Source: Leptodactylus fallax (taxonomy: Eukaryota > Chordata > Amphibia > Anura > Leptodactylidae). Taken from it: DNA of 64,000 nt. A model generated the notes under the pieces. It was not told where the DNA came from, did no database searches, and saw only the letters and a program-made list of their open reading frames with translations. Of the stretch, positions 21,771-32,671 are shown piece by piece. A program made the translations under genes and the position numbers. The stretch is taken from positions 186,001 through 250,000 of the forward strand of contig CAMRHE010000645.1 of NCBI GenBank assembly GCA_947044405.1. Reading direction: 5' to 3'. Every line of letters begins with the position of its first letter. The first letter of the stretch is position 1.

Positions 21771-22745
21771 ATTTATTGAGGAAACTACTTGGCCATGCCC
21801 TTGTCATGTGCCAAACATTTTATATTTGTGAAAAGTTTGCAGACTCTTCTTCTGTGAAGCTATGCTGTTGTGGTGGAAGCAGAATGTAGTTTAGCATTGT
21901 CTTGCTGAAATATGCAAAGGCTTCCCACAAAGAGGAGCAAATGTTGTTCTAAAACCTCTATATACTGCCATAGATACTAATACAACCCATACCATCTGAG
22001 ATGGAGGCTTTTGAACTGTACGCTAAACTTGATGGTCCCTCTTCTCTTCAGTCTGCAAGACACGGTCTCCATGGTTTCCTTAAAGAATTTGAAATTTGAA
22101 TTCATCTCTCAACAGAACAGTTTTTTCCATTTTACCTCAGTCCATTTTAAATGAGCCTTGGCCCAGAGAAGGCAGCAACATTCTGGATTGTTTAGATGTA
22201 CAGTATGGCTTCTTCTTTGCATGATACAGTTTTAGCTTTACGTAGCTAAGCATTTCTGGACAGCACGGCAAGCTGTGTTCACAGACAATGATTTCTGGAA
22301 GTATTCCTGAGCCCATGCAGGGATTTGCATTACCAATTCATGCCTGTTTTCAGTGTAGTGCTGCCTGAGAGCCAATATATTGACCATTGTCCTTGTCCCT
22401 TGTGCACATGGATTTCTCTAGATTCTCTGAATCTTTTAAGGATATTATGTGCTGTAGATGGTAGGATAGTAAAAGTCTTTGCAACTTTTTAGATGCATTT
22501 TTAACCACTTGGTGAACCTTTGAAAATCTTTTCTTCTGAGAGACTGTGACTCTTTACACAGTCATGTGATTTCATAGAAAATTTACCCTCCAGCTGTTTA
22601 TCATCAGTACCAGTTACTTTTGCCGTCCCTTTGTTAACCCTTTATAAATGTTTTTGAGATGTGTTGCTGCCATCAATTTCTAAATGAGTTGAGTTAATTT
22701 TTTTAAAATGAAATGGAAAATGTCTAACTTTCAAAAATATGCATA
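21771..22745 (-). pseudogene. Old Tc1-like transposase remnant
   Basis: No long frame survives, but reading the minus strand in shifting frames gives HAKKKPY (about 22220-22240), WAKAHLKWTEVKWK (about 22125-22165), a FGNHGDRV-like stretch and an FQQDNA-like stretch near 21890-21910. These are landmarks of a Tc1-like transposase: the pre-catalytic block, the block before the first Asp and the second Asp block. Many stops and indels imply it is much older than the other copies in the window. Inverted ends were not found. Confidence 0.6.
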
Positions 22746-23480
22746 CATTTTAAATATGGTTATATGAGATTTCCAAATCATTCCAATCTTTTTTTCTTTA
22801 CATTTTACACAGCGTCCCACAACCCATTCCTCCTCTCCACCCACATTGCCCAATAAAAAAATATGAAAAAATGTGTGTGTGTGTGTGTGTGTAGATATAT
22901 ATATATCAGGGTAATCTAGGGTATTCGTGGAGCCAGTTCCCACACTGCTGGGATAGGGGTAAGGGTGTTGTGGAAAAAGAGCTATAAAATTTGGAAACGG
23001 CGGTGAGTGGGGGAGATGGGTAAAAATTAAGAGGGTCATATGGATGGCAGTCAAAATAAGGCTTGGTTTATCTCCTGGTGATGTCCTCATAGTGGCCCAA
23101 AAGCTGCTTGGAGCAGGTGATCATTTGATCCATTTCAGACAGATTGGGAACTAACCTGAAGTCTGTCACTACAGCTTTGATGAAAGTTCCTCCAGTAGTA
23201 ATAATTGTCCATCTATACTTCCAACTGTAGTAATAATGCTCCTTCTATTGTGCCCCCTATAGTTAATAATGTTCCTCCTATACTGCCACCTATAGTATTT
23301 ATTGATCACAGTATTCCCATTGGAAAAGCTGAGTAACATTGTAGGAGAGAAGACTGGTGTTTTCAACACCAATCTGTATATCTCCTATGCTGGTGGAAGG
23401 TGTATCTGATTTATGAGGAGGTACATGCCTCTCACTACATCTAGTAGCTGCAGAATATTCATGTTGATATGGTGGCATGG
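22746..23480. other. Unassigned sequence with a GT microsatellite
   Basis: A (GT)11 run followed by (AT)n lies at 22872-22908. Short TAGTAATAAT words recur at 23200-23290. No gene or element was recognised. Confidence 0.4.
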
Positions 23481-23720
23481 TCAGTGGTGAACCTAGCCTC
23501 TTTGCTGCCTGAGGCGGACTATAGAAAGACGCCCCCCCCCCCAAAAAAAAAAAAAAAAAAACTGAGTTTCCATGCTACTAGTTTAACACACTGTTATCGT
23601 CGCACAATATATACAATACACAAAGTTATAAAACAGTTTAAGAATTCTTCTTCCTGTATTACTTCAGTATCAGATCAACAACACGGCATTAACAATGAAA
23701 GTAACGTCACACATCTTCTG

Positions 23721-23858
23721 CTTGGTGGATGGACGAGCCCACGTGGCCCCCATTCTCTATAATAGGAGCGCCGCAGATAGCTGAGGACTGGGCTTCGGGT
23801 ATTTTTGGCACTCCCATTGAAGTGAATGAGAGCCACGTGGGTTCGTCCATCCACCAAG
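23721..23858. repeat. Short foldback element
   Basis: The arms CTTGGTGGATGGACGAGCCC (continuing ACGTGGC) and the complement ending CCATCCACCAAG form about 27 bp of inverted repeat with one mismatch around a loop of about 84 bp. Confidence 0.75.
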
Positions 23859-24599
23859 TGACACACCTATATATATGGCTGCAGCCAGGCTGGATTCCCA
23901 CCTAGTGGGGGGGGAAAAACCCAATTCTCAGGCTCAGTGGGGGTCTCAGCAGACAGACCCCCATCAATCAGGTATTTATCCTCTATCATTTAGGTGAATA
24001 CAGGGCAGTAACATTCTGTGACTTACAGGTGACGTCTCTGACTAATCGGTCACATTTCCCTTCTCTTCACTCTGGACCGCCATGACCACTTCTTCCAGCT
24101 GTGACTTGTCTCTGTAAAGGTTGCAACACAGACATCTTTGGCTCCTCACTTTTCCAGGCATCCAACTCACATTGTCCTCACCTACACAAAGCCCCCATCC
24201 TGCTGCTACCCCCAATTATAAAATATGTGATATAACCCCCCATAATGAATAATACCCCCAAGTGCATCTTTATATTAATAATGTCCGTGTGTACCCTGTA
24301 TAAATAGTGCCCCTTATTAATAATACCCCAGGTGTTAACTAATGAAAAGGTTTTCCAGGTCATTAATAAACTAATCAGTGGGGTTCAAAAACCCAGGACC
24401 CCACTGATCAGCTGTTTGAATGGTACCCGTCTAAGCGCCGTGACCGCTTCTCTGTTTACATAGTGTATTTCATCTCATAGCGGGCATGTCATGTAACTAC
24501 AGCCTCGTCCTGTACATGTCTACAGTATGTGACAAGGCTACAATTACATCACACGGTCACTATAAACAGACAGCGTATAATATAAACAGGTGCCATAGC
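23859..24599. other. Unassigned sequence
   Basis: Several words of the form TAATACCCCC and GTGCCCC-type words lead into the minisatellite. No coding frame was recognised. Confidence 0.35.
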
Positions 24600-25280
24600 C
24601 CTTGTTTATAGCGCCCCATTTACACACACTATAAAGTTCCACAGCAGCCCCTGCACACAGTATTACACAGTGTTATGGCCCGCAGTGGCCCCTGCACACT
24701 GTATTATGCCTCTCAGCGGCCCCTGCACACGGTATTATGCTCCATAGTGGCCCCTGCTCACGGTATTATGCCCCGCATTGGCCACTGCACACGGTATTAT
24801 GTTCCACAGCAACTCCTGCACACAGTTTTATGCCCCATATTGGCCCCAGCACACGGTATTATGCTCCATAGTGGCCCCTGCACAGGGTATTATGCTCCAT
24901 AGTGGCCCCTGCACTGGTATTATCCTCCATAGTGGCCCCTGCACTGGTATTATGCTCCATAGTGGCCCCTGCACTGGTATTATGCTCCATAGTGGCCCCT
25001 GCACTTGTATTATGCTCTATAGTGGCCCCAGCACACGGTATTATGCTCCATAGTGGCCCCAGCACTGGTATTATGCTCCAGAGTGGCCCCTGCACAGGGT
25101 ATTATGCTCCATAGTGGCCCCTGCACAGGGTATTATCCTTCATAGTGGCCCCTGCACTTGTATTATGCTCTATAGTGGCCCCTGCACTTGTATTATGCTC
25201 CAGAGTGGCCCCTGCACAGGGTATTATGCTCTACAGTGGTCCCTGCACAGGGTATTATGCCCCATAGTGGCCGACCCATG
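24600..25280. repeat. 30-bp minisatellite
   Basis: About 21 copies of a unit read TATTATGCTCCATAGTGGCC plus CCTGCACTGG or variants. Because 30 is divisible by 3 and the unit has few stops, all frames give 10-residue repeats on both strands; these are not proteins. Similar words flank the solo LTR at 27600 and 28330. Confidence 0.85.
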
Positions 25281-25284
25281 AACT

Positions 25285-25608
25285 ATTATTATACTCTGGG
25301 GTCTTTTCAGACCCCAGAGTATAATGATTGGAGACCCAGGGGAGAATACAAACATAAAAATCAGAGTTACTTACCTATACTGGACACCGGTGCACTCCTT
25401 GCAGCTTTCGGCCCAGTTTAATTGCGCACACACGTCACGTGATCAGGCCGGTGACGCGACCTGATGACGTCACCACAGGCCTCAAGCCTGCTCGGAGTTA
25501 CATCGGATCGCAGGAGGTGAGTAACACTGTTTTTTATGTTCCTTCACCAACCCTAGGCCTCCGATTATTATACTCCGGGGTCTGAATAGACCCCGGAGTA
25601 TAATAATA
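25285..25608. repeat. Foldback element with terminal hairpins
   Basis: The left end has a hairpin with 15-bp arms (TTATACTCTGGGGTC at 25289-25303 and its complement at 25310-25324). The right end has 19-bp perfect arms (ATTATTATACTCCGGGGTC at 25564-25582 and its complement at 25589-25607) with the loop TGAATA. Further in, TTACTTACCT and GGTGAGTAAC are also complementary, so the ends pair with each other as well. A decayed relative lies at 28430-28640. Confidence 0.75.
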
Positions 25609-25904
25609 GTAGTATTTGCGGCCCGCGGCCTAACTTACCGATGCCCGCGGCCGCTCACAGCGGCATCCGCTTCCCTTTCTGCGGCCCATAGCCACGAGCA
25701 GACGCGGGTAGGTAAAACACAAGAAAAAGGGCACCCCAAACAACAAGTCAAAAGGGTGGCAACAGCCACAAGATATACAAAACGATGGACACAGAAACAG
25801 GATTGAAAGAGGAGACAACAGAAAAGGCAAAGCAAAACCAAAAGACCGCGCAAAAAGGGACCACAAGATTGAAACCCAACACACGACACGAAGCACAAAA
25901 GGGT
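25609..25904. other. Transition into the T-poor tract
   Basis: The first 70 bp are GC-rich with NotI-like GCGGCCGC and normal T content. From 25681 T falls to 13 in about 220 bp, ahead of the near-absence that follows. Confidence 0.6.
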
Positions 25905-26776
25905 AACCCACGAGCGAACCAAGCCAGGGACCAACAGAGAAAAGGAAAGGGGCCAAGCAAGGCCAAACCCCGAAGAGGGCACAGGGCCCCAAAACAACCC
26001 AAAGACTGAAAACAAAGAGCAACAAGGCAGGGGAAGGAACAAAAGGCCAGAGAAACCGCAGCCACGGAGGAACAAGAAGGAAAGGAAGACCACAGGGACA
26101 GCGTAGCCCAGAAGGGCAGGCCAAGAAAAAACAGAAAGGCAGAGAAGAAGAAGGGAGAACAGCAAGGACAACCACAGACCACCCCAAAGAGCGCAGCACA
26201 CGCGCAGAGGGCACGCACGGCAACAAACAGCACACGCACAAGGAGAACGAGGGAGAGGAGCGAAAGAAGCGAAAGCACGCCACAAACAGAGCGCCGAGGA
26301 GCAAAAGCACAGGACAAGCCAGCCAGGAAGAAGGCCGGGACGAGAAACAAAGAGAGGGGCAACGAAAGGCGAGCAGGGCAAAAAACACAGCACCAAGAAA
26401 AACACGCACCCACGAAAAGGGGAGGCACAGCGGGGCGGGGCCAAGCGGCACCGGGAACGAAAGGAGGCGCAGGACAACCAGACAGCAGACGAGAAAAGAC
26501 AAGAACAGGACGAAGAAGACGCCGGGGAGGAACAGCAAGACAAGACCAAAACACAGCCCAAACACCAGGCACAGCAGAGGAACAAACAAGCGGAAGGCCA
26601 CCCAGCCCCAGACCGAAAAGAACACGTGGGAAAGAAGGGCGCCAGCCGGGACCACAAACAACGAACGGAAGGAAGAGGAAGGCAAAAAACCACCAGGACC
26701 AGGAACGAAAAAGAAGGAGCGACAGAGGCGAGCAAAGGAGGCACAAAAAAGCACGTGAGGGCCAACGACCGGCAAA
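25905..26776. other. T-free tract (plus strand), A-free on the minus strand
   Basis: In 872 bp I count only four T residues on the plus strand, at 26007, 26104, 26627 and 26756; 26105-26626 is 522 bp without a single T. Hand count of 26041-26520 gives about 43% A, 33% G, 24% C and one T. The sequence is not visibly tandem. CpG is frequent. The right edge is abrupt (T content is normal from 26777), while the left edge is gradual. Because all stop codons contain A, the minus strand is open in all three frames here. No element or gene family was recognised. Confidence 0.9.
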
Positions 26777-27098
26777 TGTTAAGCTAGGCACATCGTAGCA
26801 AAAACCAAACCGAAATATACGGCCACAGTTATAGTAATAAATGAAATGGCTGTGCAACACCCAAATATTAGACAAAAAGTAAGTATGGGGTGCCAAACCT
26901 TGCTGTAAATAGGCCCTGACCTGCCGGGGATACTCCAACAGGTTACGGCCTATTTATATAGATAAAAAAAAAGCTATACTCACCTGCGATGCCTTGATGC
27001 AGCCGCCGCCTCCTCCTCTTGTCCGCGACGTCTGTGTCTCAGCGTAGGCGGCGTGATGACGTCATTGTATCGCCGCCTGCGCTGAGATGCGACGTCTT
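26777..27098. other. Sequence flanking the T-free tract, with a GACGTC hairpin
   Basis: T content is normal. A hairpin of about 27-bp arms lies at 27026-27092 with GACGTC at both outer ends and TGATGACGTCAT in the loop. The rest has no recognised feature. Confidence 0.5.
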
Positions 27099-27181
27099 GT
27101 AAACCAGCCCAGGATAGGCCACGCTCAGCTGTTTTTTTTTTTTTTTTTTTTTTTAAAGCGGCCTGTCCTGGGCTGGTTTAC
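27099..27181. repeat. Inverted repeat with poly-T loop
   Basis: GTAAACCAGCCCAGGATAGG and the near complement CCTGTCCTGGGCTGGTTTAC flank a T run of about 23. Confidence 0.7.
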
Positions 27182-27628
27182 ATTAAATAGTAAAATGCCA
27201 CCCCCCAGACAGTGCCGCCTCACCTCGCCTCATTAGCGGTGCGCCCCTTGGCATGGTACTCTTATAGCCTGAAATGGCTGATATCAGTGAGCAATAAATT
27301 GTATTCACCTGTGATATAGTCACTCCCTGGTCTCAAACAAGTGATAACAAGGAGCAATAGTTTGTATTCATTTGTCCTACAGTCAGCCTCTTCCTGGCCT
27401 GAAATGACTGATAACATAGAACAATTTTTCTCTGTATTGCAATGAGCATGTCCATGGCCAGAAATGTCCAAACAAAATACTTACTGTATTTTTCGCTATA
27501 TAATCTGCACCTAATGATGAGATGCATCTAAATTTTAGAGAAGGAAAATAGGAAAAATATTTTGAAGTAATTCCTTGACAACCTCTTTAAGAATAATGTC
27601 CCATAGTGGCCCCTCTACACAGTATAAT
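27182..27628. other. Unassigned sequence
   Basis: A word of the type GTGGCCCCTNTACACAGTATAAT at 27606-27628 links to the 30-bp minisatellite. Nothing else was recognised. Confidence 0.4.
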
Positions 27629-28314
27629 TGTCAGGACTCTCTATCTGGCTGCTACACCTCTGACGTTACCATGCCAACCTGGGTTAACTTTTGCACTTTC
27701 AGAGGTTTCCTTGCTTGGTCCAGTTAGTAGCTGAGGAAACCTATATAAGGTCACGCCCTCTTGACTCATGTGCAGACTATTAGATCTGTTTGCTACCTGT
27801 TAGTTTGCAACTCCAGTTTGGCTCCTGACATTGCATTGACTACACCTATACCGACCTTTGGCTGCGTTCTTTGATTCCTCTCTGTCTAGCGATTTTGTTG
27901 TGGCGTTCTTGATTGGATTTGACTTTGGCTTGTTTTCCGGACCCATCTTCGTCTCATGATTTGGTTTCTAGTTGCCCTCTTCAATTGCTGACCTATGATT
28001 GGCGACCATTCTTTGATCTCTGCTCCTGTGAGTAGTGTGTGGATTTGGTGTTTGGTTTCTGTTGCAGTGCATTTATTTGTAGTACACTTATCTGTTTAGG
28101 TGACAATTCCGGTCTTCAGATTCAGCAAAAGTCCATTTCTTCTTGCAAGGAGCTCTGGTGAAGCATCTGGGGCTGGTCTTGGTTTGCAGAAGTTTGTTAC
28201 CTTTAGGTAGCATTTTCTACTGCTCACAGTTGTCAGCCCATTTTTGCTGCTGCTCTCCTGAAGACTAGTACATTTCTAAGCTAGTTTTTGTGGCCTTGCA
28301 TCTGAATCCTAACA
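27629..28314 (+). mobile_element. Solo LTR with 5-bp target duplication
   Basis: The insert starts TGTCAGGACTCTC, ends GAATCCTAACA, and is flanked by ATAAT at 27624-27628 and 28315-28319. A TATA box-like CTATATAAGG lies near 27740. Size (686 bp), TG...CA ends and a 5-bp duplication fit a gypsy-type LTR left by recombination between two LTRs. No internal coding part remains. Confidence 0.85.
27738..27750 (+). promoter_or_regulatory. TATA box of the solo LTR
   Basis: The CCTATATAAGGTC stretch sits about 110 bp into the LTR, a usual place for the retroelement promoter. Activity is unknown. Confidence 0.45.
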
Positions 28315-28319
28315 ATAAT

Positions 28320-28760
28320 TTCTCACAGTGGCCCCTACACACAGTATAATGTCCCATAATGACCCCTCCACACACATATCGTGGCCCATAATTTTTTTTT
28401 TTTTTTAAGAATTTTTGGGGTCCACCACCGACGAACCATTGTTTTACTCTTCAGACTGCTAAGTATAATGAGAAGAGGTCCCAGGAAGGTGATCAAACAT
28501 AATAAACAGTGTTACTCACCTCTCCCGGGCTCCAGCCCTCTTCTGTTCACAGAGACTGCCGGCTATGGAGACCTCCAAGTCTGACACTGCTGGCTACCCC
28601 TGCCAGCTATGGAGACCTCTAAGTATAATAATGGTTCGTTGGTGGCAATCCTACAATAGTGCCAGTTTGATTTTCGGCACCTTCCCAATGACTTTCCCCC
28701 CCCCCCCCAATTTGGATGTAATAAAGTGCACCTAATAAAGCGAAAAATATGGTACATTTT
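28320..28760. repeat. Decayed minisatellite and foldback relatives
   Basis: The left part repeats GTGGCCCCTACACACAGTAT-type words. The section 28430-28640 resembles the foldback element at 25285-25608 (AAGTATAATGAGAAGAGGTC and GAGACCTCTAAGTATAATAA). Confidence 0.5.
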
Positions 28761-29034
28761 GTGGGGGTTTTTTCCCCCCGAAATAAAAATCTTTTGTCTT
28801 CTGCAACCATGATCTGAAGCAAAGCAAAAATAAAAAAAATAAAAATGTTAACGAATTAAAAAAAAAAAAAAAAAAAAAATCATAATTCACCCCTTCCCAA
28901 CATCCTCTGTACTATTATAGCGAATGTTGGTCATTTAAATATGGCGGCTGCTCAGAAGCTGAATGGCCAACATAGCCGCCGGATCTCCACTGTATTAGAT
29001 CATTAGGGGGGTCTAAAAAAAAAAATCAGTAAAT
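28761..29034. other. A-rich unassigned sequence
   Basis: An A run of about 23 is at 28857-28879. Nothing else was recognised. Confidence 0.35.
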
Positions 29035-29465
<431 letters not shown>

Positions 29466-30413
29466 GCAATTAAAATGTGCAGTCATCCTTACAGTTTTTG
29501 GAATTGACAGCAGCTTCTCAGCCCAGTCAGAGCAGAATGATGTAATGCAGAGAAGATATCATGTTTGTTCTTTAACATCCATCAAGATGGCTTCTGTCTT
29601 TAAGACCAGGGCCCCACGTTGAGTAAACAGAAAAAACCTCTGTGTTGCCATCACAGTTTTTTTCCTGCAGCACTTTTTTTTGCTGTGGCCTGCTACATGG
29701 GGCCTTAGCCTAAAAAGGTTTGTTTGGGGTGGGTGAAAATCCTAATTCTGCATGTGGAATCAGTTGCAGAGCTCGTAAATTCTGCATCAAATTGCATGCT
29801 GCGCACCAGTGGATTTTTTTCTGCATCCCATTCATTTCAATGGGAGTTTTCTGGTGGGATCCACCTGAAGTAGTATTTTGGCTATCTGAAAAAAAAACAC
29901 ATCTACTGCTCCCACTAAAATGAATGGAAGATAGGTTTCAGACTGGATTTAAAGCTAATTTTGAGGCTGCTTTAGCCTCAAGATCGGTTCCAAAATCCTC
30001 TGAGTATACATACCTGTGATAATGAGAGACCCCCAGTTATGTATTGTTCTTTGATATGTGTTGTTCTATATACAAATTACCTAATCCTGTTCGTCCAATA
30101 CTGTGTTTACTTGCTGGTCAATTTGATTCAGTGGTTTTATGTGTATACAAGGGGAGATTGCCCTTTCTGGTTGCAAACAGTTTTATTACCTCTGGACAAA
30201 CAGGTGTCAAAGGAGGGAGAGAGGGCTAATGACCCTCAGCTCAACCCAGACACAACTTTCCACCAGCCAGGAAAACATCCTTCTCTCTCAGGATCCTGCA
30301 GTGGGGGTAAGAGGAGGGGGGCTATCTGGAAGGGAGGTGTGGCTGGACACTGGCCTGAACTTGTTGCAGAGTGTGAATGCTGGATGTGGCAGAGTCAAAA
30401 TCAGATAGACATA
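29466..30413. other. Unassigned sequence with a decayed M1 end pair
   Basis: CCAGGGCCCCACGTTGAG near 29607 and CTACATGGGGCCTTAGCC near 29693 are the two ends of a very short M1 relative. The rest (29716-30413) has open frames at 30039-30518 and 30139-30408 without known domains; part may belong to the copia LTR region discussed below. Confidence 0.4.
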
Positions 30414-30577
30414 CAGTACAGACCAAAAAGTTTGGACACACCTTCTCATTCCAAGAGTTTTCTGTATTTTCATGACTATAACAATTGTAGATTCACACTG
30501 AAGGCATCAAAACTATGAATTAACACATGTGGAATTATATACTTAACAAAAAAGTGTGAAACAACTGAAAATATGTC

Positions 30578-31630
30578 TTATATTCTAGGTTCTTCAAAAT
30601 AGCCACCTTTTGCTTTGATTACTGCTTTGCACACTCTTGGCTTTCTCTTGATGAGCTTCAAGAGGTAGTCACCTGAAATGGTCTTCCAACAGTCTTGAAG
30701 GAGTTCCCAGAGATGCTTAGCACTTGTTGGCCCTTTTGCCTTCACTCTGTGGTCCAGCTCACCCCAAACCATCTCGATTGGGTTCAGGTCTGGTGACTGT
30801 GGAGGCCAGGTCATCTGGCGTAGCACCCCATCACTCTCCTTCTTGCTCAAATAGCCCTTACACAGTCTGGAGGTGTGTTTGGGGTCATTGTCCTGTTGAA
30901 AAATAAATGATGGTCCAACTAAACGCAAACCGGATGGAATAGCATGCCGCTGCAAGATGCTGTGGTAACCATGCTGGTTCAGTATTCCTTCAATTTTGAA
31001 TAAATCCCCAACAGTGTCACCAGCAAAGCACCCCCACACCATCACACTTCCTTCTCCATGCTTCATGGTGGGAACCAGGCATGTAGAGTCCATTCGTTCA
31101 CCTTTTCTGTGTCGCACAAAGACACGGTGGTTGGAACCAAATATCTCAAATTTGGACTCATCAGACCAAAGCACAGATTTCCACAGGTCTATTGTCCATT
31201 CCTTGTGTTCTTTAGCCCAAACTAGTCTCTTCTGCTTGTTGCCTGTCTTTAGCAGTGGTTTCCTAGCAGCTATTTTACCATGAAGGCCTGCTGCACACAG
31301 TCTCCTCTTAACAGTTGTTGTAGAGATGTGTCTGCTGCTAGAACTCTGTGTGGCATTGACCTGGTCTCTAATCTGAGCTGCTGTTAACCTGCGATTTCTG
31401 AGGCTGGTGACTCGGATGAACTTATCCTCCGCAGCAGAGGTGACTCTTGGTCTTCCTTTCCAGGGGTAGTCCTCATGTGAGCCAGTTTCTTTGTAGCGCT
31501 TGATGGTTTTGGCCACTGCACTTGGGGACACTTTCAAAGTTTTCCCAATTTTTCAGACTGACTGACCTTCATTTCTTAAAGTAATGATGGCCACTCGTTT
31601 TTCTTTACTTAGCTGCTTTTTTCTTGCCAT
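30578..31630 (-). pseudogene. DD38E transposase with a single nonsense codon
   Basis: From the ATG at 31628-31630 the frame reads MARKKQLSKEKRVAIITLRN, then a TGA at codon 26 (GQSV, stop, KIGKTLKVSPS), then runs open to 30578: 350 codons before the terminal stop. The domains are two helix-turn-helix units (residues about 1-115), a KIAARKPLL linker and the catalytic domain. [22 protein letters not shown] and [11 protein letters not shown] give the acidic triad, with 38 residues between the second Asp and the Glu rather than 34. That spacing is the signature of the DD38E branch (described as Intruder). The TGA is explained by CGA to TGA at a CpG. The first visible open frame begins inside the gene, at residue 32. 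Confidence 0.9.
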
Positions 31631-31920
31631 AATACAAATTCTAACACTCCATTCAGTAGGACTATCAGCTGTGTATCCACCTGACTTCTGAACAATACAA
31701 CTGATGGTCCCAACCCCATTTATAAGGCAAGAAATCCCACTTATTAAACCTGACAGGGCACACCTGTGAAGTGAAAACCATCTCAGGTGACTACCTCTTG
31801 AAGCTCATCAAGAGAATGCCAAGAGTGTGCAAAGCAGTAATCAAAGCAAAAGGTGGCTACTTTGAAGAACCTAGAATATAAGACATATTTTCAGTTGTTT
31901 CACACTTTTTTGTTAAGTAT

Positions 31921-32542
31921 TGTAGAATAATATCTGTCCGTAAACTATAAAATAGTCTACAATTGAATGAAATGCTTACTCACGTGTTCACCCTTAAGGT
32001 AACATTATTGGAGGACTCAGCTTCATATAAAACATGGAGGTTTATTGAAAGTCTTCATGGAAAACAGATACATGGAAAACTTTCAGCATAACAGAAACAT
32101 CAGTAAATGTCTTACATTTCTTAGGAGAAGTATAGTGTTAGGATTCTTCAAGGTGGTTCTCTTGCATCATGTTGGCTCAAGCTTATTCATCAATGTGTGT
32201 TGGTCTTCTGCAGGATGATTCCGCCATCCTTCCCAAGGTCTTAGAGGAAGTAGCCAGGTTTGGAGATAGAGACATCCAAAGTGAGAGACAGGGACAGATC
32301 CCCACAGGGAGAGGGAGACCCCCACCGAGAGTGAGACCCAGACATGTGTGTCTGTCAACCATTTATATACATGAAAGGGGGTGTTTCCCAACATCCTCAT
32401 ACTTTCTACTACTGTATTTGGAAAATACCAAAATAGTCATACTCTATCCACACCCATGCACCATAAGTTACAAGAGCTTTGTCAGCAAAATACAGTTAAC
32501 CTTTAAAGGTCTTGAATATTGCATGTCAAATATTATTTAACA
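31921..32542 (-). mobile_element. Solo LTR inserted in a Tc1 inverted repeat
   Basis: The insert begins TGTAGAATAATATC and ends TATTATTTAACA, with AGTAT duplicated at 31916-31920 and 32543-32547. On the minus strand it reads TGTTAAATAATA, a TATATAAATGG box near 32355, an AATAAA near 32040 and a TACA end, so it lies in minus orientation. The uninterrupted copy of the same repeat in the left arm of the Tc1 element shows exactly where it entered. Confidence 0.85.
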
Positions 32543-32671
32543 AGTATATAATTCCACATGTGTTAATTCATAGTTTTGATGCCTTCAGTGTGAATCTACA
32601 ATTTTTATAGTCATGAAAATACAGAAAACTCTTGGAATGAGAAGGTGTGTCCAAACTTTTGGTCTCTACTG

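Larger units (their letters stand above)
30414..32671 (-). mobile_element. Tc1-related DD38E element with an LTR in its right inverted repeat
   Basis: Ends CAGTACAGACCAAAAAGTTT and the complement AACTTTTGGTCTCTACTG are flanked by TA. The inverted repeats are about 240 bp and include TCACACTGAAGGCATCAAAA. The right repeat is split by the solo LTR at 31921-32542. Subtracting it leaves about 1.63 kb, a normal length. Confidence 0.9.

Noticed and set aside
24600..25280. CRISPR-like array
   Set aside because: Units follow each other with no unique spacers, and the host is a vertebrate.
25630..26775. A 381-residue hydrophobic protein on the minus strand
   Set aside because: All three minus-strand frames are open because the strand almost lacks A; there is no domain, no codon-position pattern and the translations are shifted versions of one biased composition.
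25905..26776. RNA editing (A to I) as the source of the T-free tract
   Set aside because: Conversion of T to C on the plus strand should raise C, but C is the least common of the three remaining bases in my count. The idea is not excluded, only not supported.
30039..30518. 159-residue plus-strand protein
   Set aside because: It has no domain and runs into the Tc1 inverted repeat.
32169..32540. 123-residue frame inside the solo LTR
   Set aside because: It lies in an LTR with clear ends and shows no known domain.
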